Below, one piece after another: positions 1-10,305 of a stretch of DNA of 64,000 nt. Below the pieces are notes generated by a model. That model was not told the DNA's origin. It worked only from the letters and a program-made list of their open reading frames with translations, and did not search any database. The DNA comes from Rhytidiadelphus loreus (lineage: Eukaryota > Streptophyta > Bryopsida > Hypnales > Hylocomiaceae): NCBI GenBank assembly GCA_947034895.1, contig OX344764.1:59811348-59875347 (forward strand). The letters are read 5' to 3'. The translations under genes and the position numbers were made by a program. Position 1 is the first letter of the stretch; each line of letters starts with the position of its first letter.

Positions 1-39
1 CCACACATTCTTCCACTAGTTTAGTACAAGATCCTACAT

Positions 40-147
40 TTAGATATACAAAAAAAAACAATTTTTAGAGATTTTTGCTCTTTGCAAAAGATATGGCAGT
101 TTTGAGTGTTTTTTTATGGAAAAAAGGCCTTTGAACTTTAAGGGTTA
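40..147. repeat. End of a TTAA-type dispersed repeat, cut by the window edge
   Basis: Positions 61-146 match 17,191-17,290 (TTTTTGCTCTTKGCAA, then TTTTGAGTG, then GACTTTAAG), so this is one copy of a dispersed repeat. It ends in CTTTAAGGGTTAA, the same style of terminus as the TTAA-bounded elements further right. The other end lies left of the window. No coding capacity is visible. Confidence 0.4.
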
Positions 148-199
148 AAAAAAAAAAAAAATTGACCCTCCAAATACATACGAGAATGACATTAGAGGA

Positions 200-530
200 A
201 CTACCCATTACCACACAAATTTGCTATTTAGGTACTTTGGAAAAACTATTTGCCAACTCCCATATTTTTCAAAGATTGAAAAGTTTGAGAGAAAACAATC
301 GCAAGACATTCCTACAAGAAGTGAATTTCTGTGATTTTTCAAACTTGAAATGTTCAATTGTGAATAGACCCTTGTTGAAGCAAAAGTAGACCCTTATTAA
401 AGCGTGGGTTGTTGTGTCCACTCCCCAAGTGCATTGCCATCATGATAAAGGGTTGTAAAGATTGTGGTAATAGATGGGCCATTGACACAATTGGAAGGAT
501 CTTGTAGGTGATGGAATTGGCAGGATGGTG
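200..530 (+). repeat. Dispersed repeat R3, copy 1
   Basis: This segment aligns collinearly with 56,425-56,735. Shared landmarks are TTTGCTAT..GGTACTTTGGA, TTTTTCAA near 315, CAAGTGCATT near 427, and AAGGGTTG followed by AAGATTGTGGTAAT near 450-470. Many substitutions and small indels show the copies are old. The short reading frames here are not conserved between copies, so I treat it as non-coding. The rest of 530-1010 holds nothing I recognise. Confidence 0.6.
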
Positions 531-1009
531 GTATTAGGCAGTTCCACCTGGGTAACATTGATTAACCAGTGAAGGTCATCATTGTTACCCTTTCTTTCCT
601 TGTGACTAAGGCTCCTTTTCTTTTTCATTTTTTTATGAACTACCAAACTGACAATTTAAAATGTTGTAGTGGTGCTCCAAATTTCAACATTCATTCACAT
701 ATTGAATAGAAAATATCACTTTTTAGCACACATTACATATCCATAATTATGTTTTCATCCACAATATGAAAATTTCATCCAAGATGTTTTTTTTTAATTT
801 GAAGTCTTTTAGCAAATAACTCCATGGTTTGTTGTCATTTTTAAGGCAAATGAATTTTTCCCTGGTGCAATTTGACACTATGATTTTGTCCCCCAAGATG
901 CCCTGGTTGCATTGTAATGCTTGCGTTGGCATTAGGCAATTACTGCCTCTTTTGGGTACATTGTAACACTTTGCGTACATTTCATTTTCCACATACAAAG
1001 AATATAGAA

Positions 1010-1455
1010 AATTTCAGATTTCACACAAAGGCACACAATGGTTACAGAATTTCAGATTTCATATAAAGGTTAACAAAGCTTACACATTACATGTTTTTTG
1101 AGGCCTGGGAGAGCTCGTTTCAAGGCTGTTCTCCTCACTGTTCCCTGCAGTGAAGGACAGCTGACTGTTGGAAAAAAAAAAAAAATTAATTCTTCAAATG
1201 GTAAAAGAAGTTGAAAAAAAAATTCTTTTTCCGGAAATGACCTAGTCGCCTCTCAACCACGCAGGACGCTGAGGTGGCAGGCCAGCTGTCCTGTTCCCTG
1301 CGTTCTCGCAACAGGGGAACCCCCGCAGTCTCTTAGAGGCCTCAAAAACCATCTAATGAAATTTCAGATTTTACACAAAGGTTAACAAACAAAGCTTACA
1401 AAATTTCAGATTTTACAAACAACTTAGGAAATTTCAGATTTCACAAACAAAGTGA
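1010..1455 (+). repeat. Short tandem array of AAATTTCAGATTT units, split by a TIR element
   Basis: Units of roughly 30-40 bp beginning AAATTTCAGATTT and continuing ACACAAAGGTTAACAAAGCTTAC occur at about 1012, 1049, 1359, 1401 and 1431. The array is split by the GC-rich TIR element at 1085-1358, so the array is older than that insertion. Confidence 0.55.
1085..1358. mobile_element. GC-rich TIR element (family T), copy 1
   Basis: The ends are inverted repeats: the left end reads CATTACATGTTTTTTGAGGCCT and the right end, reversed, CATTAGATGGTTTTTGAGGCCT. Imperfect inverted similarity continues inward through GTTCCC and GGACAGCTG motifs. The centre holds A-tracts. Related copies lie at 13,360-13,672 and 20,669-20,974. 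All three are much GC-richer than their surroundings. I find no clear target duplication, so the superfamily is open (hAT or Mutator-like MITE are possible). No protein is encoded. Confidence 0.65.
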
Positions 1456-1561
1456 AAGTCTTGAGGATTCTAGATTCTGTAGTGCACAAAGTCTTCAAAA
1501 ATGCAGATATTGCCAAAATCCTAGCAATTTGAGATTGTACAAAGTCCAGACATGCCGAAAA

Positions 1562-3049
1562 CTACACTCTCATGTCATTTGCAACATCACGATCTCCATA
1601 CACCACTGGAATATACATAGCTGGACAGCTTGTAGTGAGTAAGTGATGTGAATCCGTTTCCATGATGTCTTCATGTGGAACCGGATCACCTTGAGATTTG
1701 TCAATAACTATGATTGGTTGAGGAGCTGCTACAACAGGTTTGTCACCTGTGAGAAAAATAGCACGAGAAACAAAAAAGAAGATGAGCGGAGTGCAAAGAG
1801 GAATCTGGAGGCAAAATAGTAGGAACATAGAACTTGGAATATATTGGATATAGGCAGTTAATGAAAAATACCTGGAATATTGTGTTGATGAGTTGCACCT
1901 TCACGTGCCTCATCAAGCTCAGCTGCAAGACGTTGTCAAATCAAATCTGCAAGCCGAGAACCAGGGTTGGTGTGCTCAAAGAAGATTTGTGTAACATCTT
2001 GCATTTCTACAGATTGTAGATTCATCATGCATTTCCAGAGTGTTGTTGCTCTATTGAACTCCATGCCTCCCTGGTGAACGGGCAAAATCCATAAAGCAGA
2101 TGGTATATACTGTCCAGATTGGAGCATAGGAAGTAGAGTTCCGGGAAGAGTACTCCCAATCTGCTTTCGCAGTTTGTATCTGCAATATGTAACAGCATGC
2201 TCAATCAAATTTGTGTGAGTGAGCACAATACGATTCTTAGCAAAAAAAGTGCCGTACTTAATATACTCCTCCACACCTTCCTCCAACTGTGCTTCCGTGA
2301 CATCTTTTCTGAATGCATTGGAAGTGGTCCTAGCCTTTGTCCTTAGTACAGTAACCAAGCATCCCAATATAAGTGTGTAGGCCTGAGTTACGAAGAGCTT
2401 TTGTTAAAATGTGGTGCCCTGCTGGAGCTTTCTTTGGATCATCCCATCCAAAGTACCGCTTCAAAGTCTTACTGACCATGGCTGCGGAAGAAGTCATAAG
2501 TTTGCACACCATCTGCAAGTGGAGTCTCATTAAACCACTGTCTCGTTCAACGAAACACAGGCTTGATATGCACTCTTTTTGTAGAAACTCATCAACCTTT
2601 TCAAGAACTCCACTGGATATGTCATCACTGCCCATGGAAATTGTGACACTAAGATCCATTTCCTTTGCTAGAGTAGGAGCTTGAGTGCGTGGTTTTTTTG
2701 GTGCACCAAGCTCTGGCAAAGTAGGTTTTTAAATGGAAGGCTTTCTCACAGCCTTCAGCTTTGAGGCTGAAGCAGAAGGCTTCTAAGATTTAGAAAGAGT
2801 AGGCTGAGAAGTAGAAGCCTGATGTGGAGGAGGTACATGGATAGGAGACTTTCTCATAGCCTTCAACTTAGAAGCTACAATAGACGGCTTTTGTATTTTA
2901 GAAAGAATAGCCATTTGAGAAAGTGCTAGTGGAACAGGTATTTCTTGAAAAGCACCTGGCTGGACTAAAGCTGGAGGGAGATGACTTCCCTGAGTATCTT
3001 CAGCCCTCATTTTGCCCTTGCGTACAGATCCTTTCAGAATTTGTGACAT
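1562..3049 (-). pseudogene. Decayed, spliced gene for a HUH (Rep-type) endonuclease-like protein
   Basis: Read on the minus strand. The first part (3049-2720) carries two copies of a basic repeat of the type KPS..SKLKA.RK. The segment 2719-2330 has an LSVTIS strand (about residue 23), HLQ (67-69) and YCTKD (123-127), in the order and style of motifs I, II and III of HUH single-strand endonucleases; Y123 would be the nicking tyrosine. About 140 further residues follow (2304-1936). A canonical intron (donor CAG|GTATTT near 1871, acceptor TTCTCACAG|GT near 1747) leads to a last exon ending at 1562. Breaks seen: stop codons at about 2782, 2731, 2337 and 1938, and a frameshift near 2302. The HUH assignment is inference from motifs. 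Replitron-type Rep is my favoured relative; a Helitron or an integrated CRESS-type Rep is the alternative. No helicase motifs are visible. A possible 5' UTR exon with donor CAG|GTAAGA ends at 3480. Confidence 0.55.
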
Positions 3050-3479
3050 AGAAGGCGCCAGACTTGAGATAGGGGCTTACCAAAACCCTGTTTAAGTGAA
3101 ACCAAGAATGAAACCATTAAACTCTATACAAGCATTGTGAAACAACAAAGGGAATCCATTAAATATCAAGAAACACCATACATTGAGAAGTACCAACGCC
3201 AATAAGCTTCTTCTCTAGAATTTGGATGCCTCATAAGCTGAAGCTAATATAAGCTTCAGATGGCAGAGATGATACTGCTAATACCTCAAGCTGAAACCTC
3301 TAAACAACAACCTCTAATCTTAAACTATCTTCAGTAGTCCTTTGATGCAACCTTGCCTCTTCTGTACTCTCTTGCATCAATCAAACATCAAATATCAGAG
3401 CTGAAAGACTAAAATCCTAAAAAACTAAAATGCATCTTCAACAGAAGTAGGGTTTTAAAAATAGGTGAGAGCTTCTTAC

Positions 3480-4600
3480 CTGATCACGCCTTTCTCCTCA
3501 CGCCTTAATTCCACCTTGATGGCACCTTCCTCCTCGGTTACACCTCCATGTTTCCCTCACACGTTCCGATGAGCTGTCGTCCCTCACATGTCTCTAGGAG
3601 CTCCTCAGTGGCAGAGTGGAAAATCCTAAAACACAAGAAAACACATGTTCATGCGCTTGACGAAATCAATGGCAGAGTGGGAAACAAATCAAGAGATCAA
3701 CAATGCACATCCACCACCGCAACTCCAATCCACCACCACTACAACAACAATTGTTTCTGAATTTCCAAACAACATTCCAAAAGAGACTCCACTTCCTCCG
3801 TCCAACAACAACAACGACTCAGCTTCTATTTAAAAACTTCATTATGAACTCACAAGACACAACCTAAAATGCCAACCTAAAACAACCACTTATGTCCACA
3901 ATAGTACATGAGGACCACCCCCAACGCCCTCCACCCGAGCTCCGGATGTCGGTCTTTCACAACCACTACCCTGTCCCATAGACTACTTTCCTTAAACACC
4001 TAAAACACCACTGCCTGACATTCTGAAAGAAATACACACCTCTCGCAAAGCAGCACTGGTCCAAAGCAAAAGTCTTGCTCCGTTCTTCCTCAAAGGCTTC
4101 CTTTCACTTCACACCACAACTGCTATGACTGCTCCCACACCGTCCGCTTCACCACTTCTTCGTCACAACCACGTATTCAGCGCAGCCACACCACCATTGC
4201 ATTCACCAAAGCTTCAAATCAACGGCACTCTACCACGACAAAAAAACTCCACACTGCCCTTCCAGACTAACAAAAAGTTTTTTACTACCGTTCCCCCCTC
4301 CCCCTCTCTCTCTGCGTCACTCCTTCCAAGATCCTAGTCGCACCCTAGCTAGCGCCCAATCTGTAACAACTCCAAACCCTAGCATAATGAACGGCTCTAA
4401 ATTTTTGAGATTGGGCGGCATCAACGGCCAAGAGCTTAGGCTCATTTATTTTCTTAAAATTATCGACGGCCACAATTTCTCTCATCTCCCTGAATTATGA
4501 GCAAAATCGATGGTCAGATCCTAATCATCTGACAAGATCCACGGGTGCGGAGGAACAGGAGAACAACAAACTCAGTGACGCCTCTTTTGAGCACATTGTG
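3480..4600 (-). promoter_or_regulatory. Possible upstream and 5' leader region of the HUH pseudogene
   Basis: This kilobase is richer in C on the plus strand than its flanks and has no convincing ORF on either strand. Read on the minus strand it lies upstream of the HUH pseudogene and ends in a good splice donor (CAG|GTAAGA at 3480/3479), so it may be its leader and promoter. The short plus-strand reading frames (3548-3833, 4125-4337) are low-complexity Pro/Ser/Thr strings and I do not accept them as genes. Confidence 0.25.
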
Positions 4601-5263
4601 ACAAATGCAATCCTTGTAAGATAATTTTGGTTCTGTTTTCTAACTGCATTATTTCATGAAGCTCCACACGTCCTTGCGCCACAAATTGTTTCAATCCACT
4701 CCCACTTGTTGACATTTTGTAAGGAGTAAGCTTAATACCTTCTAATATAGCATTGTATGTAAGAGTGACATTAGAGAAACACTTAAAATTTGGAGAGTAT
4801 GAAATGTGCGTCTGCAATTGGATTTGAAAAAGGATTGGATCACAATTGTGAGACTATTTTTTTATGACATAGCCCACGATCTCCTTCCTTATTGAGTCCT
4901 TAATTACTATTATTATATGCAAATTTTTACACCATAGCTAAGAAAAATACACCTCAAAGATTATTTAATATGGGTGAATAATTGACTGTCCAATAAGTGG
5001 TGTGATTCACATTAAAATTCACAAAGTAGATAATTAGGGTGTAATTAATGACACTTGTCACCTACTACTTAATGTATGAAGACGTGCTTAGCCTCTTCAT
5101 TGTTGTGGAAAGTTTTTGAGTTTGCAACAACATAGTTTTTTTTAGTTTGCATGAAAGGAGTGATTTACAATTTGTGATATAGGAGAGGTTTTTAATTTGC
5201 AAGTAGGAAGATGTGTTCTTTTGCAATTTGTAGGGGATGTGTAGGGTTTGTAATTCAATGAGT
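4600..5263. other. Gene-free AT-rich stretch
   Basis: I see no conserved motif, no recognisable ORF and no clear repeat partner elsewhere in the window. The two small minus-strand frames (4572-4817, 5065-5268) have no recognisable features. Confidence 0.4.
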
Positions 5264-5267
5264 TTCA

Positions 5268-6181
5268 CCCGTAAATATCCAAGGCTTTTTTTGAGCTTTT
5301 AGGAATTTGTTCTAAATTGAAGAAAAAGTCAACATTTTGACAACTAAAGTTGTATCAATTTTTTTTTAATTGTAACTGTACAAATTCAAACTAGATATAC
5401 TAGAGATCACACAAGAAAAGAAAAGACAACAATACCACTTGTGGATTGAAAGATTATAATGTTTGATCATGAGTGTATAAAACTACAAAAGTAATCTGAA
5501 GTCTTTTAATCCTCTTTTCACATGTCAAATCTAAAAATTTGGTCACTACAAAAATATGAGGATAAAGGATCTAACATGGATAATCCTAATCAATTTATGG
5601 CTTCTCAAAATCTACTCTATAATTTTTTTAAATGAATTTCTAATGTGTTTTTTTCTTCAAGATCTACACAAAATAGTAAAATTAGGTTGCCCTGTACTAA
5701 TTTCTCGACATTGACACTAAATAAATATTTATTGCTCATGTACAAGAATGCACTCACTTTTGAATTAGGTGTTGTTGTAATTGGGACTCATGAAACTCCA
5801 TGTGTACAAATGGAAACATTTGTAGAAGTATTTGTTGACTTGATGGCTTGTAAAGTAATTTTTTTGAGGTAAGACAACCTAATTGTAAAGGCAACCTAAT
5901 TTCACTATTTTGTGTAGTATATTTGAGGTTCATTTCCAAGAGCCCTCAACACTACAAAAGGTCAAGATTGCAATGGACACCCTTGCACAAAATCTTGAAC
6001 AGACAAATCATAATCAAATCATTTTCAAAATGGGATTTTTGATGCTAAAACTAGACTTGAAAACGGGCTTCAAAAAGAATTTTTCAAATATATAATATAC
6101 TAAAAATAGAAACTTGGTTAGGTTTTATTTGACTTCAAAGTATTATCAACCCCCAAATTTGGTGCCTCGGGCATTTAGGGG
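5268..6181 (+). mobile_element. TTAA-type repeat R2, copy 1 (split by MITE M1)
   Basis: It aligns along its length with 9648-10,305 (shared: GGAATTTGYTCTAAATTGAA, CAAATTCAAACTAGA, ATTGAAAGATTATAATGTTT, AGAGCCCTCAACACTA). The sister copy begins TTAACCCCTAAATGCC; this one begins TTCACCCGTAAATATCC and ends GCATTTAGGGG. After removing the 247-bp MITE at 5667-5913 both copies are about 660 bp. The inverted CCCCTAAA termini and the lack of a shared ORF point to a non-autonomous DNA transposon. Confidence 0.6.
5667..5913 (+). mobile_element. MITE M1, single copy with TA target duplication
   Basis: The terminal inverted repeats are CACAAAATAGTAAAATTAGG on the left and the near-exact reverse complement on the right. 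The empty site is preserved in the sister R2 copy near 10,055 (AAGATCTAGTGTATTTG); comparison shows insertion at TA with TA on both sides (5665-5666, 5914-5915). TA duplication points to the Tc1/mariner group. The 75-aa frame inside is not preserved as an open frame in the related units at 59,521-59,970. Confidence 0.8.
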
Positions 6182-6189
6182 TCAATTAA

Positions 6190-7270
6190 CCCGTCAAGGT
6201 TTCTAAATATGTTTTCATCCAAAATGCTCCAAAATTGCTATTTCTAGTACACATACCAAATTTTAGATTTTTATATTTGGACACATGTAATTATAGGATC
6301 TTGCAGTACATTGGTTTGAGAAGATATGGAAAAAAATTCAAAAATTTCCACTATGTAGATTGCAAGATACTAGCATTTAGAATGACAAAAAAAAAATTGG
6401 CCCTACACAAAAATGGGCAGTTGCACTTCACAAGGTCACATTTGTATAAAAAAATATCCAAATGGTGGTGCTTCTTTGGATTCATTCTTCAAGGCAAGTT
6501 GAACATGCTTGAAAAAATTCAGATCATTTGGAATTGTACAACACATAGGAAAAATATAACAAGTAGAAAGAAGTAGAGAATGACTCAAAATACTAAATTA
6601 TTAAGAATTTAGTTATGATATTGAAAAATGTCAATCCCAATGGTTGTAATGTTGTAATAAAAATTCTACATCCTATGATTTTATTTTTTTGAAAAATATT
6701 GAAAATTGCATTAACCTTTGAACGTCAAAGGGATAATGCTCAAAATCATCATTTTGTATTAATGTGTGAATCATTGATCAAAGAAATAGCAAAAGCAACT
6801 ATTGGAAGTCAAAGTATTGTAGGAGATCTTTCCTTTCCAAACCCAATTGCAAGGATGAATAGTTGCACTTTTGTCCTACACTCAAAGATTCTTTGTCATC
6901 CATCAAATGTTTGGCGTCCGTGTCGACGTTCAAGGGTTAAATAAAGGACTTCAAAGTTTATTTTAGAGTAGAGAATGTATAACTCCCTGAAAACTAAAAC
7001 TCCTCACAACAACTTTCATCTCATTAATCAAAATGGAATGATTCAAAGCTTTCCACATATATAGAAATCTAGTAAAACAACTTCAAATTTTTCTTCTTAA
7101 AAAAATGATTCTTTTGAGTTGCCCATTGAGCAGTGAAAATTTAATATCAAGCAATAACTTTTGAACCACGTAGTCAAAAGTTATGAAAAGTGTTGGGCCT
7201 TAAAGCTACTCCTTGGGCACATATTGCATGAAATTTTTAAGAAAAAAAATAAAAATTTCATTTAAAGGTT
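6190..7270 (+). mobile_element. TTAA-type repeat R1, copy 1 (contains a 222-bp insertion)
   Basis: It begins directly after TTAA (6186-6189) with CCCGTCAAGG and aligns with copies at 12,434-13,694 and about 39,850-40,703. Landmarks are GGGCAGYTGCACTTCACAAG, AATTGTACAACAYATAGG, TTTATTTTAGAGTAGAGA and CAATAACTTTTGAACCA. The 3' end is not sharp here. A 113-aa plus-strand frame (6235-6576) is not open in the other copies, so I regard it as chance. Confidence 0.6.
6715..6936. mobile_element. 222-bp TTAA-flanked TIR element (piggyBac-like MITE)
   Basis: The element starts CCTTTGAACGTC and its reversed end is CCCTTGAACGTC, flanked on both sides by TTAA (6711-6714 and 6937-6940). The two sister copies of host repeat R1 lack it. 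Copy 2 reads AAATTGAGTTAAATAAAG at the same point, so the empty site contains a single TTAA. A TTAA duplication next to C-rich ends is the hallmark of piggyBac transposition; a PIF/Harbinger TTA/TAA duplication is the main alternative. No transposase is encoded. Confidence 0.8.
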
Positions 7271-8195
7271 TTGTGACAAGTTAAGTGACTAACCAATTTG
7301 GACCAATTTTAGATTTATTTAAATCAATCTTCAACAATTTTGAATTTATTAGATATCCCAAAGTGACAAACCACCTTTTGTTGTCTCTTGGTATTTTTGT
7401 ATTTGGTATTGAAGTGTGGTCCTAATTTTTTGAAGATGTCAATTTGCAATTGCTCTAATATTGTTGGTTGGATTTTATAAAGGATTCTTGTAGGAATTTC
7501 ATGTAGGAATGTATAGACTTCTAAGTCTAACAAGTTTACTTGTCATATTTGATTATTTGTTTTTGAATAGAAATTAGGTTTTTAGCAAATGAAATTAATT
7601 TATGTAGGAAAGATGACATAGGTGCTATCAAATTTCCATTTTAGAACTTTGGGCATCACTTAATATTTTATATTCAACTTGAGACAATGAGTTATTGCAT
7701 AAATCTTGTACATATTTAACTGTAATATAGGGATTTTGGTTATTATTGAATTTTAAAGGTATTCACAATTGTATTAGAATTGCATAATGCGAATTTTAAT
7801 TTATATTGATTAAATTGGCATTTTGCTTGTACCACCTACATTGGGAGGTGTATTGGAGTGTGAAGATGAATCTATTTTTCTACTATCATAAGCTTATCAA
7901 ACATTACTACAAAATTAATTAATTCAATTCAATGTTATGTATGTTTTTAAAATTTTATTCTATTGTTCATTTTTTAGGGACAATAACAACAAACAATTTG
8001 CATAGAATATGCATGACATCCTTTGTAGCACCATCTAATCAAAAACCACCTCATCATTGCAATTCAAATAGTAGTAGTTTTCATCTAGATAATCACTCTA
8101 AACAAAAACTCTAATGAGTCAATAAAATTTGCAAGGTGATTAATTGCATCTTGGATAGTAGAGGAAAAAATGGATAACAATAAGATATTAAGGGG
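7270..8195. other. Gene-free AT-rich stretch
   Basis: No recognisable gene, RNA or structured repeat. The 60-aa plus-strand frame at 7932-8114 shows no domain. Confidence 0.4.
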
Positions 8196-9395
8196 ATCAT
8201 TCAATTTGTCCACCCTCTTGACATGTCTTGTAAACCTAACTTGTGTGGTGGTCCTCACTTATCCTATGTGACAACCTCGAGGTTGTCACATCACTAAACT
8301 GTCCATTTGATTTGTCTACCCAACAGGCATGTCTGGTGGTTGTGACTTTTTCAATGTGACAACCTTGAGTGTAGGCTCCAACCTTCCAAAGAATTTCACT
8401 ATGGGGATGGAGATTTGGGCTTTACAATCAAGAAAATTTGAACAAGAGCGGATTAGAGACTGTAAAGCTTGCTTTTGTAGTGCAATATAGATTAGTGGAA
8501 GATAAATGGGTTCATTTTGTGATGCAATTGTAGATGATCCATGTGCTATGTTGTCATGCTATGGTTTTAAAAATGGGATGACCAATTGGATTCATTAATA
8601 AATTAAACACATGTTGGCTTTAGATGCCTTCTTCCTAGTTACTTATGTTGACTTGAAATTCTCTAAAATTGAGAGACAATTGTGGATGCGCAATGCATTG
8701 CCATTTCATTTTAATGCAAATGATGTGTTTCATCCAAGACACAACATTTGGATGCAAATTGTGCATAGTGATCTTTACCAAGTTAAAACAATGAAATCCC
8801 TTTTGTTCTCATTGACAAAGTGGTTGAGTATATTAGCAATTGTATTGTTTTTCCAAACTCCAAAGGCAATGAACCCCTCATTGGTAATTTACAATATCAA
8901 CAACTAGAGAAGTGTAGAGTATGCAGTGAATATAGTATGGTTGAGAGTATGGTTTCATTTTCCATATTATTGGCATGCTTTGATATATTTTTTTAAAGAG
9001 ATTATCACTTTTACTTTATTTAGACTAATTTTTGTACTTCCATAATTGTAGGTGACGTTGAAGCACAACAATACAATCCAAACTAGTTTGTTGTCTCCAA
9101 ATACATGCTCCAACCCAATCAAGAGGTGAAGCAAACAAATTGAAATATATCATATTGAAAATACTCAAGTGCAGACAAGGTTATCACATTGGGTGGATTG
9201 TATGTCCAAAACTCCAGATTGTCTAATTTTTCTACCCAACACACACAATCAGTGACCCTAACTCATTTGATGAACTTGAGTTCTTTCATGTGACAACCTT
9301 GAGGTTGTCACATTGTCCAAATCTTCTGTTTGGACCATCCAATTTGTCTACCCAACATACAATTCTAGTGACCTTGACTTGCTTGATGGAACAAT
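8196..9395 (+). repeat. Two palindrome-bearing direct repeats flanking about 800 bp
   Basis: Two blocks (8196-8390 and 9190-9395) each carry a 24-bp palindrome built on TGTGACAACCTC or TGTGACAACCTT plus its complement (8267-8290 perfect, 9289-9312 with a central T:G change), and each carries TTTGTCTACCCAACA and repeated GTGACCYT motifs. A third, broken palindrome half lies near 8366. The spacer contains a 98-aa plus-strand frame (8611-8907) that I do not recognise. The arrangement could be a very small LTR-type (TRIM) element or simply two copies of a repeat; no primer-binding site is evident. Confidence 0.45.
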
Positions 9396-9647
9396 TCTAA
9401 TAGGAATGTGAGCATATACTTTTCTTTGATATAAAATTTTGGCGTTCAAATTATAAAATTTCAAATATTGATCACATAGAAAATAGTATGGAGTTTATTA
9501 TTTTTAACACACAAAAGTGTCTAATTATTTGTTGAACCTACTTCTTGCCGATGGTACTATAATTTTTTTTAATTTTTTTTTAGAATAATATTATAAAAAA
9601 GTGGAACCCTAAATCCTAAAATGTCTTCATGAGAGATCATTTTTTAA

Positions 9648-10305
9648 CCCCTAAATGCCTAAGACCTTTTTTGAACTTATTGGAATTTGCTCTAAATTGA
9701 ACAAATAAGTGAAATAACCAACATTATAATATGTTTTATCAATTTTCATTGAATTATAAGCATACAAATTCAAACTAGACATGCTAAAGAGCACATGAAA
9801 AAAGAAAACACAACAATATTGCATTTGGATTGAAAGATTATAATGTTTAATTATGAAGGTGTTAAAACTATGAATTCAAAGTGATTTAAAATCTTTCAAT
9901 CTTCATTTCACATGTCAAATCTAAAAATTGGCCACCAAAAAAATATGAGGTTGAAGGGCATAACATGCATAACCCCAATCAACTTATGGCTTCTCAAAAT
10001 CTACTTTACAATTTTTTTTAAATGAATTTCTAATGTGACTTTTTTTCCAAGATCTAGTGTATTTGAGGCTCATTTTCAAGAGCCCTCAACACTAGAAAAT
10101 CAAGATTTACAATGGACACCATTGCACAAAATCTTGAATAGAAAAATCATAATCATTCATTTTCAAAATTAGATTTTTGATGCTAAAATCAGACTCAAAA
10201 AAAAATCAATAATATAAACTACTAAAAATAGCAATTTGGTTAGGTTTTTTTATTTGACTTCAAAGTATTGGCAACACCATAATTTGGTGCCTCATGCATT
10301 AGGGG
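9648..10305 (+). mobile_element. TTAA-type repeat R2, copy 2
   Basis: The left end is TTAA (9644-9647) followed by CCCCTAAATGCCTAAGACC; the right end, reversed, is TAACCCCTAATGCATGAGGC, giving inverted termini of about 12 bp plus a partial TTAA (TTAC) on the right. It is 658 bp long and matches copy 1 at 5268-6181 minus the MITE. No coding frame is conserved. Confidence 0.65.

Noticed and set aside
6235..6576. 113-aa ORF inside repeat R1 as a possible transposase
   Set aside because: The frame is broken in the other two R1 copies and has no DDE-type signature.
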